Of a DNA stretch of 34,589 nt, positions 1-10,900 are shown in pieces. Both the position numbers and the translations under genes were made by a program. This DNA is from Akkermansiaceae bacterium (lineage in GTDB: Bacteria; Verrucomicrobiota; Verrucomicrobiia; Verrucomicrobiales; Akkermansiaceae), in the NCBI GenBank assembly GCA_903908495.1, contig CAIVSK010000056.1:1-34589 (forward strand), written 5' to 3'. How positions within the stretch are numbered: the stretch's first letter is position 1; every line of letters begins with the position of its first letter. The notes under the pieces are model-generated. The model was not told the DNA's origin. It saw only the letters and a list, made by a program, of their open reading frames with translations, and made no database searches.

Positions 1-1015
1 CGTCCAACAGATTTCCCGGCGAGCCGTGGGCCTGGTTGCGGATGATGCCGCCTTTCGATTTTGCCCACTCATGCCAGCGTTGGAGGTAGGCGAGGTGGAG
101 TTCGCCGAGTGTCTCACGGTAGTCGGCGCGGACCCGGGCAACCGTGTCTGCATCCCCGAGCCCGGCGAAGGCGGGAAGCTCGTCGCGGAGGTCATAGCCT
201 CGGGCGCTGAGGAAAATTGCAAATAGCGCGGGCGTCCAATCAGCGGCGTAGTATTCGAACGAATCGTGGAATTGGGCCCGCGGCATCGGCGCGGTGAAGT
301 TGCCGAAGGCCGCCTCGAAGGGTGCCAGGTAGCGGGTCATGGCCGCCGCGGAAAACGGATCCAGCACGTTGCCCTCGCCGCCGGGTGCCGCGCGTTTGAC
401 TTTCTGGATCGGCGATTTCGAGAAAACCCCGATGATCTCCCAGCTTCCGGCCGGGGGCAGCCAGTCGAGATGGCCGTGCTCCGCTAGAGAAGTTAGATCG
501 ATTGCCGCGCCGCTCTCCGGATAGGCGCGCAGGCATTGGAGGCTGCCCGCGGGCAGCGTGAGTTTGATGCGGGTGCCGCCGCTGGCCTGCCGCCGCAGCA
601 GCGTGAGGCCGGCGGAGGCGATGTCCGGGCTCACTTGGGGCCCGCCGAAGGGCCAGCCGGTGCCGGTGGTCATGTCCACGCCAAGACCCAGGCGTTTGGC
701 TTCTGTGGTGGTGTGGGCGAGCATGGCCATCCACGGTGGGGAAAGGAACTGCAGGTCGCGGGCCTCGGTGCCAAGCGCACCGTAGATCGGACAGATCTCC
801 ACCCCGCCGAGCCCGTTGCTGGCAAAGTCCTCGAGTTGGCGGCTGAGGTTTGGCTTGTCCACGGCGCTGCCCAGCCACCACCAGCGGGTCCATGGCTTGT
901 TAGTGGCGGTGACGGCGGGCCAGCCCGCTGGATCCGCCGGAAAATCCGCGGCAGCGCTCATGCCGGTGAGGCATGACAGGAGAATCGGAAGAACCTTGCA
1001 GCTAGATGGCAACAT
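1..1015 (-). CDS. GH106-like alpha-L-rhamnosidase, N-terminal part (gene runs off the left edge)
   Basis: The frame is open from an ATG at 1015 to the window edge, giving 338 visible residues with no stop. The first ~22 residues are a Sec-type signal peptide (hydrophobic core, then SAAA before an Asp). After it come blocks I know from the bacterial glycoside hydrolase 106 family: a TRWWW segment, a GGVEICPIYG segment, a LSPPWM segment and a GTGWPFGGP segment at about residues 25-120. Known members remove alpha-L-rhamnose from rhamnogalacturonan and similar glycans. The enzyme is probably periplasmic or exported. It is divergent from the GH28-like gene at 1128, with 112 bases between the starts, so the two may be co-regulated. 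The catalytic residues lie beyond the edge, so activity cannot be judged. Family call is strong, substrate is inferred. Confidence 0.88.
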   Translation of the reverse strand, partial: MLPSSCKVLPILLSCLTGMSAAADFPADPAGWPAVTATNKPWTRWWWLGSAVDKPNLSRQLEDFASNGLGGVEICPIYGALGTEARDLQFLSPPWMAMLAHTTTEAKRLGLGVDMTTGTGWPFGGPQVSPDIASAGLTLLRRQASGGTRIKLTLPAGSLQCLRAYPESGAAIDLTSLAEHGHLDWLPPAGSWEIIGVFSKSPIQKVKRAAPGGEGNVLDPFSAAAMTRYLAPFEAAFGNFTAPMPRAQFHDSFEYYAADWTPALFAIFLSARGYDLRDELPAFAGLGDADTVARVRADYRETLGELHLAYLQRWHEWAKSKGGIIRNQAHGSPGNLLD

Positions 1016-1057
1016 GAAATAGACGCCCACATTACCCGCTGCCGCCCATGATTTCTG

Positions 1058-1073
1058 TAACCCAGACGGGTTA
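1058..1073. promoter_or_regulatory. Perfect inverted repeat TAACCC-AGAC-GGGTTA, candidate operator
   Basis: Two perfect 6-base arms are separated by 4 bases, about midway between the divergent GH106-like (start 1015) and GH28-like (start 1128) genes. Position and symmetry suit a dimeric regulator acting on both genes, but a short RNA hairpin or chance is possible. No regulator gene is visible nearby. Confidence 0.4.
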
Positions 1074-1127
1074 TGCCAATCCGATGACGGCCGCGAGTAC
1101 CATGCCCTGTCCGATCCACCCCACCCA

Positions 1128-2504
1128 ATGAACCCGCTCCGCCGCTTGCGTCTCGCTTCCACCCTCGCCGCACTGGCCTGCCTGCCCGTGGCCGGTTCGG
1201 AGGGCGGCGAGTTGGGCCATTATCTGATCACGGATTTCGGGGCAGTCACTGACGCAAAGTCCATCAACACGGCGGCAATCCAGAGCACCATCGACCGCGC
1301 CGCCGCCGCGGGCGGAGGCCGGGTGGAAATCCCCGCCGGCAACTTCCGCAGCGGTTCCATTTTCCTGAAGCCGGGCGTCGAGCTCTATCTGGCCAAAGAC
1401 GCCGTGCTGTTAGGATCGAACCAAATCGAGGACTATCCGAAGCGCCAGACCCGCATCGAGGGCCATTTTGAGACGTGGCGGATGGCGCTGATCAACGCCG
1501 AGCAGATGGATCATGTCCGCATCGGCGGCCAGGGCACTCTCGACGGCAATGGCATCGTGTTTTGGGCGCAGTTCTGGCAGCGCCGCAGGGAGAATCCCAA
1601 ATGCACCAATCTCGAAGTTGAGCGGCCGCGCCTGATGTTTGTCGATCGTTGCAAGGACGTGCGCATCGAAGGCATCTCGCTCCGCTATTCGGGGTTTTGG
1701 AACCTCCATCTCTATCGTTGCAGCGAGGTGCTCATCGAGGGCCTCACCATCACCTCCCCGACCCGCCACACCCAGCACCGGAGTTACCTCAGCGACGCGC
1801 GCCTCAAGCAAATGCGGGACGATGCCCGCGGCGGCCACGCGCCAGTGCAAGACAACATCCTCGGCCCCAGCACCGATGGCATTGATATCGACAGCTCCCA
1901 GCAGGTCACCGTGCGCAAATGCTATATCTCGGTCAATGACGACAACATCGCGCTCAAAGGCAGCAAGGGCCCGCTGGCGGACCACGACCCGGACAGTCCG
2001 CCGGTCCGGGATATTCTCATCGAGGACTGCGAATTCGGTGATGGCAATGGCATGGTCACCTGCGGCAGCGAGGCCACCGATGTCCGCAACGTGACGGTGA
2101 GAAATTGCCGGATCTCCGGCGATGCCACGCTGCTGACCCTCAAACTGCGGCCCGACACGCCGCAGCATTACGAGAATATCCTCATCGACGGCGTCAAACT
2201 GTCAGGCGGTCAGGCCCGCTTGCTCAACGTCGCTCCATGGACCCAGTTCTTCGACCTGCAAGGCCACGCCCCGCCGCTGCGCAGCGTCAGCCACGTGACC
2301 CTCCGCAACGTCACCGGCGAGTGCCTCGCCTTGGGCAAGTTGCGCGCAAATCCAGGTGACACCCTGCGCGACATCACGTTCGAAAACATCGATCTCAAGC
2401 TCGCCGACACCCGCTTCGACCTCGGCACCGTGGCCGACATCACCACCAAGAATTTCCTGGCAAACGGCCAGCCCTACCAAATTCCCGCCGCCGCCAAGCC
2501 CTAG
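1128..2504 (+). CDS. Secreted GH28-family (polygalacturonase-like) beta-helix protein with altered catalytic motifs
   Basis: A 458-residue protein with a signal peptide (~residues 1-23) and a right-handed beta-helix of the GH28 type. The start of the mature part (ITDFGAV, residues 34-40, then an AIQ-type helix) and the SGFWNLH block (188-194) are standard for the family. Catalytic motif I (STDGIDIDSS, 248-257) and the Asp pair (NDDNIAL, 270-276) are intact. The usual GHG motif reads GNG (306-308) and the usual R-x-K reads T-L-K (337-339), so the family His and Arg are missing. GH28 enzymes hydrolyse galacturonan or rhamnogalacturonan backbones. Together with the divergent GH106-like gene this suggests pectin side-chain and backbone use. 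Activity may be changed or lost. No Shine-Dalgarno is evident ahead of the ATG. Confidence 0.9.
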   Translation: MNPLRRLRLASTLAALACLPVAGSEGGELGHYLITDFGAVTDAKSINTAAIQSTIDRAAAAGGGRVEIPAGNFRSGSIFLKPGVELYLAKDAVLLGSNQIEDYPKRQTRIEGHFETWRMALINAEQMDHVRIGGQGTLDGNGIVFWAQFWQRRRENPKCTNLEVERPRLMFVDRCKDVRIEGISLRYSGFWNLHLYRCSEVLIEGLTITSPTRHTQHRSYLSDARLKQMRDDARGGHAPVQDNILGPSTDGIDIDSSQQVTVRKCYISVNDDNIALKGSKGPLADHDPDSPPVRDILIEDCEFGDGNGMVTCGSEATDVRNVTVRNCRISGDATLLTLKLRPDTPQHYENILIDGVKLSGGQARLLNVAPWTQFFDLQGHAPPLRSVSHVTLRNVTGECLALGKLRANPGDTLRDITFENIDLKLADTRFDLGTVADITTKNFLANGQPYQIPAAAKP

Positions 2505-2564
2505 CGAAAGTTTTCCGGCGATTGGTGTAACCTTTTTGCGGCTGGCGGCGTCTTCCTGAGTGTT

Positions 2565-3047
2565 ATGACAACCCTCAAATGGACCCATTGGGCCGTCGGC
2601 CTCATCGCCACGGCAGCACTCAGCACCGCACTCGTCACCGCCGCCGACCGCGGGGGCGATTCACCGGTTGCCAGAATCCGCGACGGCATCCATGCCAGGC
2701 TCGTCGCACTCGGCATCACCGGCGAGCAGCGGGAACAAATCCGCGCCGTGTTGCGCGAATTCAAGCCGACCGTCCAACCGATGGTCACGAAGTGCATCCA
2801 GGAACGCCGCGCATTGCGCGAAATCATCCAGGCCACGCCGGTCAACGAGGCCGCCATTCGCGCCCAGTCGGCCAAGGTCGCCGCCGCCGAAGCCGATATC
2901 GCCGTCGCCCGCGGCCGGATCGTGGAAAAAATCCGCCCGGTTCTAACTGCCGAACAATTGCAGGCGGTCCGCCGCCTCGAGGAGGGTGCCTATGCCCGCA
3001 TTGACGAGAGCCTCGGCCGTCTCGCCCGATGGATCGACGGAAATTGA
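2565..3047 (+). CDS. Small periplasmic Spy/CpxP-like protein
   Basis: 160 residues with an N-terminal signal peptide (hydrophobic to about residue 26, ending near VTAAD). The mature part is nearly all helical and carries two LTxxQ-like motifs (GITGEQREQI near residues 49-58 and LTAEQLQAV near 126-134), the hallmark of the Spy/CpxP/CnrX fold. Members are periplasmic chaperones or metal/envelope-stress sensors, often working with CpxA-type kinases. The gene begins 60 bases after the GH28-like stop, so it could be co-transcribed, although the functions look unrelated. A CpxAR-like two-component pair sits about 29 kb away in the same window; any link is speculation. Confidence 0.72.
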   Translation: MTTLKWTHWAVGLIATAALSTALVTAADRGGDSPVARIRDGIHARLVALGITGEQREQIRAVLREFKPTVQPMVTKCIQERRALREIIQATPVNEAAIRAQSAKVAAAEADIAVARGRIVEKIRPVLTAEQLQAVRRLEEGAYARIDESLGRLARWIDGN

Positions 3048-3219
3048 ATCGTTGTGACCCTCACAGTCCTCGATGAGATCCGGCCGCAGCGCGTGGTCTT
3101 TCATCTATCCACACGGCAAGCGCAGCCTCGCCCTGGCGGAGGGTTGGCTTCCGCGACGCTCGTCCAGAAATATTGAAAATTGTTGGACGGATGCTGGGCG
3201 GGTGGCTACCCTGCTGCAA

Positions 3220-4830
3220 ATGAAAACGTCATCCTTGGTTTTGCGGGTTCTTGCTGCCACCTTTATCGCGAGCGCCAGTGTTCATGGCCAGAAAGCCGAG
3301 TTGGCCACCCAATTGGTTCAGATCCGCGAACTCCTCAAACCGGCGGATGCGGATTCGGCCGAGGTCAAGCGCGCCAAAGCCACGCTGCAAGGTTGGCAGA
3401 CTGCCTGGCAGAACTTGTTGGATACAGACCAGTTGGCCGGTTTCTCCGAGTATGGAATGAGAAACCTTGGCGCGGACGAGCTTGCCGCCATCCCCGATCT
3501 CGCCACCAAGATCGCCGCGTTCAATAACAGCGTGAAGGAGGAAATCGCACGCCGGGAAGCCGCCAGAATCGCCGAGGCCGAGGCATTATTGGCACGAGTC
3601 GGCGACAACCTCAAGAGTGCGAAAAAGGCCGAGGACCTGGATTCCCTGGTGCTGGCGTTGAGCAAAAACAAAATCTCCGAATCCGGCAGAAACCCCAAGC
3701 TCTCCGCTCTCTCCCGCGATTTGCAGGGCGCAGCGCAAATCGTGGTCTATTGGCAGGACTATCTGATTGCCGAGGAGACCGGCAACAGCCAGACGAGCCA
3801 CAGCAAGCTCGAATCAATCTCCTCGCAGCTGGGTTCCAACCCGGTTCTGCCGCGCTCACTCGTTCTCCGCTTGCTCAATCCTCAAGGACTGCAACCGGCT
3901 GCGGCTAAAGACGGCGGCAAAGCCCAGTCACGAATCTCCCTTGACGAAATCCAGACCAAACTAACCGACTCAGGCGATAGCGCGGGCGCCCTTGCCGCGC
4001 TCAAGGCTTTGCCCCTGGGCCAGTTCAGCAACTCCGACGACGGCTACCTGAAGCGTGCCGTGCAAGCCGTCGAAGACCTGCGCAAACTGGAACCCGCCAT
4101 GGCGGAGTCTGAGGTGTTCGCCAACATCCGCACGATTCAACAGAGCGGCCAAAATCAAAACCGCTATTTGCTGGCCCGCGCCATCGATCAAATCGCCTTG
4201 AACGCCATCGCCCGCAGCTATGGCATCGAGGTGCCCTCAGCGAAGGTTGCTTCGGCGCGCAATGTTCTCGAGACGATGGCGATGAGCGCCAAGGATAAGC
4301 AGGACTGGCCGCAACTGCGCCGAGTGACCAACTCGCTCGAAGGACTGGGAACAACCGAATACACATCGGGGGTCCCCAAGCGAAGCTACGACTTGAAGAT
4401 CCTTGCCTTGCTGGAACTGGGCAAGGCGGCGGAACAACGCAATGATCTCGATGCGGCCGCCTCGGCCTATCTTGAAGCCTCGGGCATCGACGGACAATTT
4501 CTCCAACGGGAGCTGGGTTATAGCAAGCTGGCCGCCCTCAAGGAGAAGGCCCCGGACAAGGTCGCGGCATTGATAGCGAAGGCGGAGGAAAGCCGGCAAC
4601 GCGCGGAAGCGGCCCGCTACGCCGCAGAAATCGAGTCGCGCACCCAGATGATGTCAAATCGTGGGATGCCCTACGAGCGCCTGCGCAGCAAGGAGGAACT
4701 AGCAGCACTGCGGCCGATGATCCAGGAAGTGGTCGCCGAATTCCTCAAGGAAAAGCGGACTGACTTGCTGAAGACGCCCGACCCCGCGACCCAACCCAAG
4801 GATGAATCCGGTCGCAAGACCGGGCAATGA
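3220..4830 (+). CDS. Secreted helical protein of unknown function
   Basis: I chose the ATG at 3220 because it opens a clean signal peptide (MKTSSLVL... ending near VHGQ, about residue 24). The frame extends upstream to 3073 but that extension is Arg-rich and not signal-like. The 536-residue product is mostly predicted helix, with Ala/Lys/Glu-rich stretches (about residues 95-145 and 455-490) that could form coiled coils, and a TPR-like pair near 410-450 (LELGKAAEQRNDLDAAASAYLEASG). The C-terminus is charged and disordered. I recognise no catalytic motif or known family. Its stop is followed 145 bases later by the giant CotH/LTD gene, which has its own promoter-like sequence, so the two are probably separate units. 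Confidence 0.8.
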   Translation: MKTSSLVLRVLAATFIASASVHGQKAELATQLVQIRELLKPADADSAEVKRAKATLQGWQTAWQNLLDTDQLAGFSEYGMRNLGADELAAIPDLATKIAAFNNSVKEEIARREAARIAEAEALLARVGDNLKSAKKAEDLDSLVLALSKNKISESGRNPKLSALSRDLQGAAQIVVYWQDYLIAEETGNSQTSHSKLESISSQLGSNPVLPRSLVLRLLNPQGLQPAAAKDGGKAQSRISLDEIQTKLTDSGDSAGALAALKALPLGQFSNSDDGYLKRAVQAVEDLRKLEPAMAESEVFANIRTIQQSGQNQNRYLLARAIDQIALNAIARSYGIEVPSAKVASARNVLETMAMSAKDKQDWPQLRRVTNSLEGLGTTEYTSGVPKRSYDLKILALLELGKAAEQRNDLDAAASAYLEASGIDGQFLQRELGYSKLAALKEKAPDKVAALIAKAEESRQRAEAARYAAEIESRTQMMSNRGMPYERLRSKEELAALRPMIQEVVAEFLKEKRTDLLKTPDPATQPKDESGRKTGQ

Positions 4831-4898
4831 TAGCGCTTGTCGCAGGCGGTTCGTTCTTCCGCGCTTGACGCAAGGTCCCATCTTTCGGCAGCTGGGGA

Positions 4899-4928
4899 TT
4901 GACAAATGCGGGCCCTGGTCCTCAAAAT
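4899..4928 (+). promoter_or_regulatory. Sigma-70-like promoter candidate for the giant CotH/LTD gene
   Basis: A perfect TTGACA (4899-4904) is followed after 18 bases by CAAAAT (4923-4928), which matches four of six positions of the -10 consensus. It lies in the 145-base gap before the ATG at 4976 and gives a plausible 5' leader of about 40 bases. The -10 element is weak. Confidence 0.4.
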
Positions 4929-4975
4929 TCCTGTACCCAAATCCGGCGCCCGCCGGTCTTTGGTTTACACCCCCA

Positions 4976-7900
4976 ATGAAGCTTAGACTCCTCGTCACTT
5001 GCCTCGTGTTTCTGGTCTCCGTCGCAATCTCCGCGGCACAATCCATCACCATCAGCGAATTCGCCGCTTCTAACCAGAGTGGGTTGAAGGATGAAGACGG
5101 CGATGTTGGAGATTGGATCGAGATTTTCAACTCCGACGCCGTGAGCGTGAACCTGTCCGGGTGGCGCCTGACGGATGACTCGGGTGATTTGAGCAAGTGG
5201 GTTTTTCCCGCCGTGACCCTCGATCCCAAGGGGTTCATGGTCGTTTTCGCGTCGTCAAAAAACCGCGTCAACCCGATCCAACCGTTGCACACCAACTTCA
5301 AGCTGAGTGCAGGCGGTGGTTACCTTGGGCTGGTCAGGCCCGATGGCTCGGTGGCCTCCGAGTTCAATCCCTATCCGGCGCAATACATCGATAAGTCGTT
5401 CGGCTATCTGCAGAGCGTCTCGACCACCACCCTGATCGCGCCCGGTGCCGCACTGAAATGGCTCGTGCCCACCAGTTCCGTGCCCAGCGATGCAACCTGG
5501 AGCTCGCGGGCTTTCGGCGACAGCGGTTGGACCAGCGGCTACAACGGCGTCGGTTTCCAGATGCTCGTGAATGGCTGGGCGTTGAAGACCTACTTTGCCA
5601 ACCAGACCATTCCGTCACTCACCCAGGCGGAAGCGGTCATCAGCACGCCCTCGCTGCAATCCAGCATGGTGCCCGCCAATCACCCCGTGGTTAACTTCAA
5701 CGACAGTAGCTCAGCGGGCAATTACGGCGCGGAAAACCCGCCGCCGGCGCTTGCCGGCGGCAATCATGACCATTTTGTCGTCGAGGCCATCGGCACCATC
5801 AGTGTGACCGCGGCGATGGCCGGGGTTTGGTCGTTTTGTGTCACCAGCGACGACGGTTGCTCACTGCAAATCCGGCCCAAGGGCACAACGACATATACGA
5901 CGGTTCTGAGTTATGCCGGCTTGCGCGGAATGAGTGATTCGGTCGGAAAATACACCCTCAGCACCGGGCAATACGAACTCCGCGCTGTCATTTTCGAAAA
6001 CGAAGGCGGCGCCGGCGGCGAGGTCAGCGCGTTCAAGGGGACCAACACCGCCTGGAGCACCGGCTTCAAATTGATCGGCGATACCGCCAATGGCGGGCTC
6101 GCCGTGAAGTCGGTCTCGGTCGGTGCCAGCGACTACAACGCATATGTCGGTGCCAATGCCAGCACACAGGCCGCGATGTACGACGCTGCCCCGCAGCGTT
6201 CTTCGTGCTACATCCGCCTTCCATTCACCAATCCGGGCGGGCTTGCCTCGCTCACGATGCCGATCCGCTATGATGACGGGTTCGTCGCCTATCTCAATGG
6301 CGTCGAAGTCGCGCGCCGCAACGCCCCCGCCGGATCCGTCACGGATGCCACGACGGCCACCGGCGACCGGCTCCCGATCCAAGCACTTACCCCGGAAAAC
6401 ATCGATCTCACCGCTAGATTAGGCCTGCTTGTCGCAGGATCCGGCAATGTGCTCGCGATTCACGGCTTGAATGAATCCGCCGCCAGCCCGGATTTCCTCG
6501 TCAGGGCTGAACTCAACCAATTCACAGTGAGCGTCAGCCCTACGGCGACCTATTTCACCACTGCCACACCGGGCAGCATGAATACCGCTGCTGTCTATAA
6601 CAAGCTCGCCCCGGTCACCATCACCGGTGCCGCGAGGGGCTTTTATAAAGCGCCCCAGGTGGTGGCTCTCGCCACCGGCACCGCCGCCGCCACCATCCGC
6701 TACACTCTGGACGGTTCTTCACCTTGCCAACTCGATGTGGAGGGAAACGTCCTGCGCGATGGCGGCAATAACGCCATCCCGTCGCCAACCAGCGGCGTCT
6801 ATGCCGCGCCGTTGACCATCAGCACGACCACCGTGCTGCGTTACGCCGCATTCAAGAGCGGCTCCGACCCGAGCGATTCGGTCACCCAAACCTATATCTT
6901 CACCGCCGACGTGAAAAACCAGTCGCTCACCGGCGCGGCCCCCGTGATCACCAATCCACCGGGCGCATCCCCGGCTCTAACCACCTGGCCGTCCACTGCC
7001 GCCAGCGGTCAGGTGCTGAACTATGGCATGGATCCAAACGTCGTTGGCGTCGCTCCCTACAACGCTACCATCGAGAACGACCTCAAGGCAATCCCCAGTT
7101 TTTCCATCGTCACGGACAACAGTTCGCTCTTCGACGCCGCCACCGGCATGTACGTCAATCCCGGCGACGACAGCATCGCATGGGAGCGGGCGGGTTCACT
7201 CGAGTTGATCTATCCGGATGGTTCGAGCGGCTTCCAGGCCAACTGCGGTCTCCGCATGCGCGGGGGATTCAGCCGCTCCACCGACAATCCCAAGCACGCG
7301 TTCCGCATCTTCTTCCGCGACCAATACGGGCCCGGCAAACTGAAGTTCCCGTTTTTCGGCAACGATGCCACGGCGGCGACCGAGTTCAGCAAATTTGACA
7401 TCCGCTGTTCCCAGAACTACTCGTGGTCGTTCCAAGGCGACGCCGGCAACGGCTTGTATTTCCGCGACGAATTCAACCGCCAGTCGCAGCTCGACATGGG
7501 CCAGTTGAGCAGCCACACCGCGTTCTTTCATCTCTATGTCAACGGCCAGTACTGGGGCCTCTTCAATATAGACGAACGGCCGGAGGCAAATTTCGCAGCT
7601 TCCTATCTCGGCGGCTCTTCGAGTGACTATGACACGATCAAGGTCGCGCCGGACAATGGCTACACGATCTACGCAACGGATGGCGACATGGCCGCCTGGA
7701 CCAGCCTTTGGCAGCAGGCCGACAGCGGGTTGGCCGCAGGCAACTCCGAAACCACCAATAACCCTGTCTACCAGAAGATTGTCGGCAACAACCCCAACGG
7801 CACCCCCAATCCCGCCTATCCGGTGCTGGTGGATCCGGCGAACATGATCGATTACTGCATCATGGTCTACTGGGGCGGCAACCTCGACGCCGCTATCTCG

Positions 7901-10900
7901 AATTTCCTCGGCAACAATGAGCCTAACAACTGGTTCGGGTTCCGTGACCACACCGGGGCGCACGGCGGCTTCCGATTCGTGCTTCACGACTCCGAGCACA
8001 CCCTGCTCAATGTCAATGAGGACCGCACCGGCCCGTGGGCGGCCGGAAGTACCGCGGCGCAGGGGAGTTCGGCCCTTTCGTATTCGAGTCCCCAGTATAT
8101 CTTCCAGCAATGCATCTACGCACAGGAGTTCAAGATGCTCTTTGCCGACCGCGTTTTCAAACACTTCAACTACGCCGGTGCACTGACGCCCGTGGGCGCG
8201 ACGACCCGCTTTGACAAGCTCAAGGCGCAAATTGACCGGGCGATTGTTGGCGAGTCCGCGCGTTGGGGCGATGCCAAAGTCGAGCCGCCCATCAACCGCG
8301 ACACGAACTGGGTCACCTGCGTCAACAGTGTCCGCAGCAGTTTTCTGCCGTCGCGCACTTCGGTGGTGCTCCAACAGTTCCGCAACAAGGGCTGGTATCC
8401 AGCCATCGACCCGCCGCTGTGGGGCGTGCGCGGCGGCACTGTGGTTGCCGGTTCCGCGACCACGCTTGCGCTCGTCTCTGGACAAAGCGGCACCATCTAC
8501 TACACGACGGACGGCAGCGATCCGCGGCAATACAACTCCAGCACCGGACTGGGGGATGTCCGCAGCACCGCGCTCGTGTACTCCGGACCGCTCACCATCG
8601 ATGCATCCAAGCTGATCCGCACGCGGGTGAAAAGCGGCAACACGTGGAGCGCGATCGACGAGGCGGCCTTTTACACGACGCAGAATTTCACCGGCCTGGC
8701 CATTACCGAGATCAACTACAACCCGCTGCCTAACGGGCTGACATCGGGTGACGAGTTCGAGTTTCTGGAACTCAAGAACACGACTGCCAATCCGATGGAT
8801 CTGGGTGGGCTGAACTTCACCGCCGGGATTACTTATACATTTCCTAGCGGCACGATCCTCGCGCCGGGTGCCTTCTATGTGCTGGCGCGCAACGCCACGC
8901 AATTCCACAGCCGTTACCCGTCCCTGACGCCCAACGGCATCTACACCGGCAAGCTCGATAATGGCGGCGAAACACTCACGATCTCCGGCCCGAGCGGCGG
9001 CACCATTCTATCCGTGGATTATTCTGACAATCCGCCCTGGCCGGCGGCGGCGGATGGCAACGGTTACTCGCTCGTCCCCATTACCACGATTTACAATTCG
9101 CAAGACGGGCACCACTGGCGTGCCAGCGCGAACACCGGCGGGTCCCCCGGTGCCGATGATCCTGCGGTGAGTATCCCGGGCATTCTGATCAATGAAGCAT
9201 TAACCAACTCGGCCAGCGGGCTGACCGACGCCATCGAACTCTTCAACCCGACTCCTACCGCGGTGAATATCGGCGAGTGGTGGCTGAGTGACGATCGGAA
9301 CACGCCGAAGAAGTTCCGCATTCCGGCCGGGACGATGATCGCCGCGGGTGGCTTCGTTTCATTCAATGAGACGCAATTCAATGCCACTCCCGGCGTGGCC
9401 CCTGCTTTCGCGCTGAGCTCAACCGGCGATGACGTCTATCTGTTTTCCGGCAGCGCGGGTGGCGGCCTGACCGGCTACAGCCACGGATTCAGCTTTGGGG
9501 CGGCCGAGCAGAACGTGACGTTCGGACGCTACGTCAACAGTGTGGGTGAAGAGCAGTTCCCCCGGCAAACCGATGCCACGTTCGACGCCCCCAACAGCGG
9601 CCCGCGGGTGGGTCCGCTGGTGATCAACGAAGTCATGTATTTCCCCTATCCGGGATTCGATAGATATGTCGAAATCAAGAACGTCAGCGATATGGCCGTG
9701 AATTTGTACGACCCCGCGAATCCGGCGAACACGTGGAAAATCAGCGGCCTCGGTTACGTTTTTCCAACGGGACGGTCAATTCCGGCCGGGGCCCTCGCAC
9801 TGGTCGTGCCAATTGATCCGGCAACCTTCCGCTCGAAGTACGGCGTGCCGGCGGCGGTGCAGATTTTCGGGCCTTGGCCCGGCACCCTGCAGGGTAACGG
9901 CGAGCGCCTGTCGCTGGAAATGCCGGATTTGCCCGTCATGCAGGCTGGCGTGAGCGTCGTGCCTTACGACGTCATCGATAGCGTCCGCTATAACGACAAA
10001 CTGCCGTGGCCGGTTGCGGCGGCGGGCGGCGGCCCGTCGCTCCAACGGATCGATTCCAGCGCGTACGCGGACGATCCTGCGAATTGGTTCGCCAGCGGCG
10101 CAAGCCCGGGACTCTCTAACATGGCCAATCAAACACCCTCGGTCGCGCTCACCGCCCCGGCAGGCGGCTTGACTTACGCAGTCCCGGCGACGGTCAATTT
10201 CGCGGCCACCGCAGGTGACGCCGACGGCTTGATCGTGAAAGTCGAATTCTTCGTCGATGGCGGAAAAGTCGGTGAAGCGACCAGTGCGCCCTATACATTT
10301 GCCTGGAGCGCAACCGGAGGCGTGCATGCCTGCACTGCGGTGGCCATTGACAACAGCCTCGGGGTGGCGAGCAGCGCGCCGCGTACCATCTATGTCACCA
10401 CTCCTGTGAGCCAGGGATTGAAAGGCCAGTATTTTGTGGGAGCGGAAAACTTCACCAGCGGCTTGGCCGGTGAGCGCATCGATCCGGGGGTCAATTTTTC
10501 CGTCAACGGGAACTGGCCGCTCAACGCCGGATTTCCGGGCATCGGCAATGAATACTATTCCGTGCGCTGGACGGGCCAGGTGTGCCCCCCGACCAGCGGC
10601 ACCTACACATTCTATATCAACTCCGATGACGGCTCATTCCTCTATCTGAATGACGTGCGGGTCATCGATGACGGCAGCTACCACGGTGACACTGAACTCA
10701 GCTACAGCACGGATCTAACGGCTGGGCAGTTGTCCAGGATCCGGATGGACATGTTCCAGGGCGGCGGCGGTGCCACCGCGCAGCTGTCATGGTCCGGCCC
10801 GGGTATTGCCAAGCAGATCATCCCGCAGAGCGCGCTCTATCCGGACAGTGCGCCGATCATCATCAGGCAACCCACAGGCCTGGCACGTGAGCAGGGGACC

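Noticed and set aside
240-893. 217-codon minus-strand open frame near the left edge
   Set aside because: It is rich in Arg, His and Pro and out of frame with the GH106-like protein, which covers the same bases on the same strand.
4802-4975. Longer N-terminus for the giant CotH/LTD protein
   Set aside because: The added 58 residues are not conserved-looking, overlap the previous gene and would bury the signal peptide.
7196-8908. 570-codon open frame on the minus strand, antisense to the giant CotH/LTD gene
   Set aside because: The product is Arg/Val/Ala-rich with no family features, and it mirrors a well-supported coding strand. It is a codon-bias shadow.
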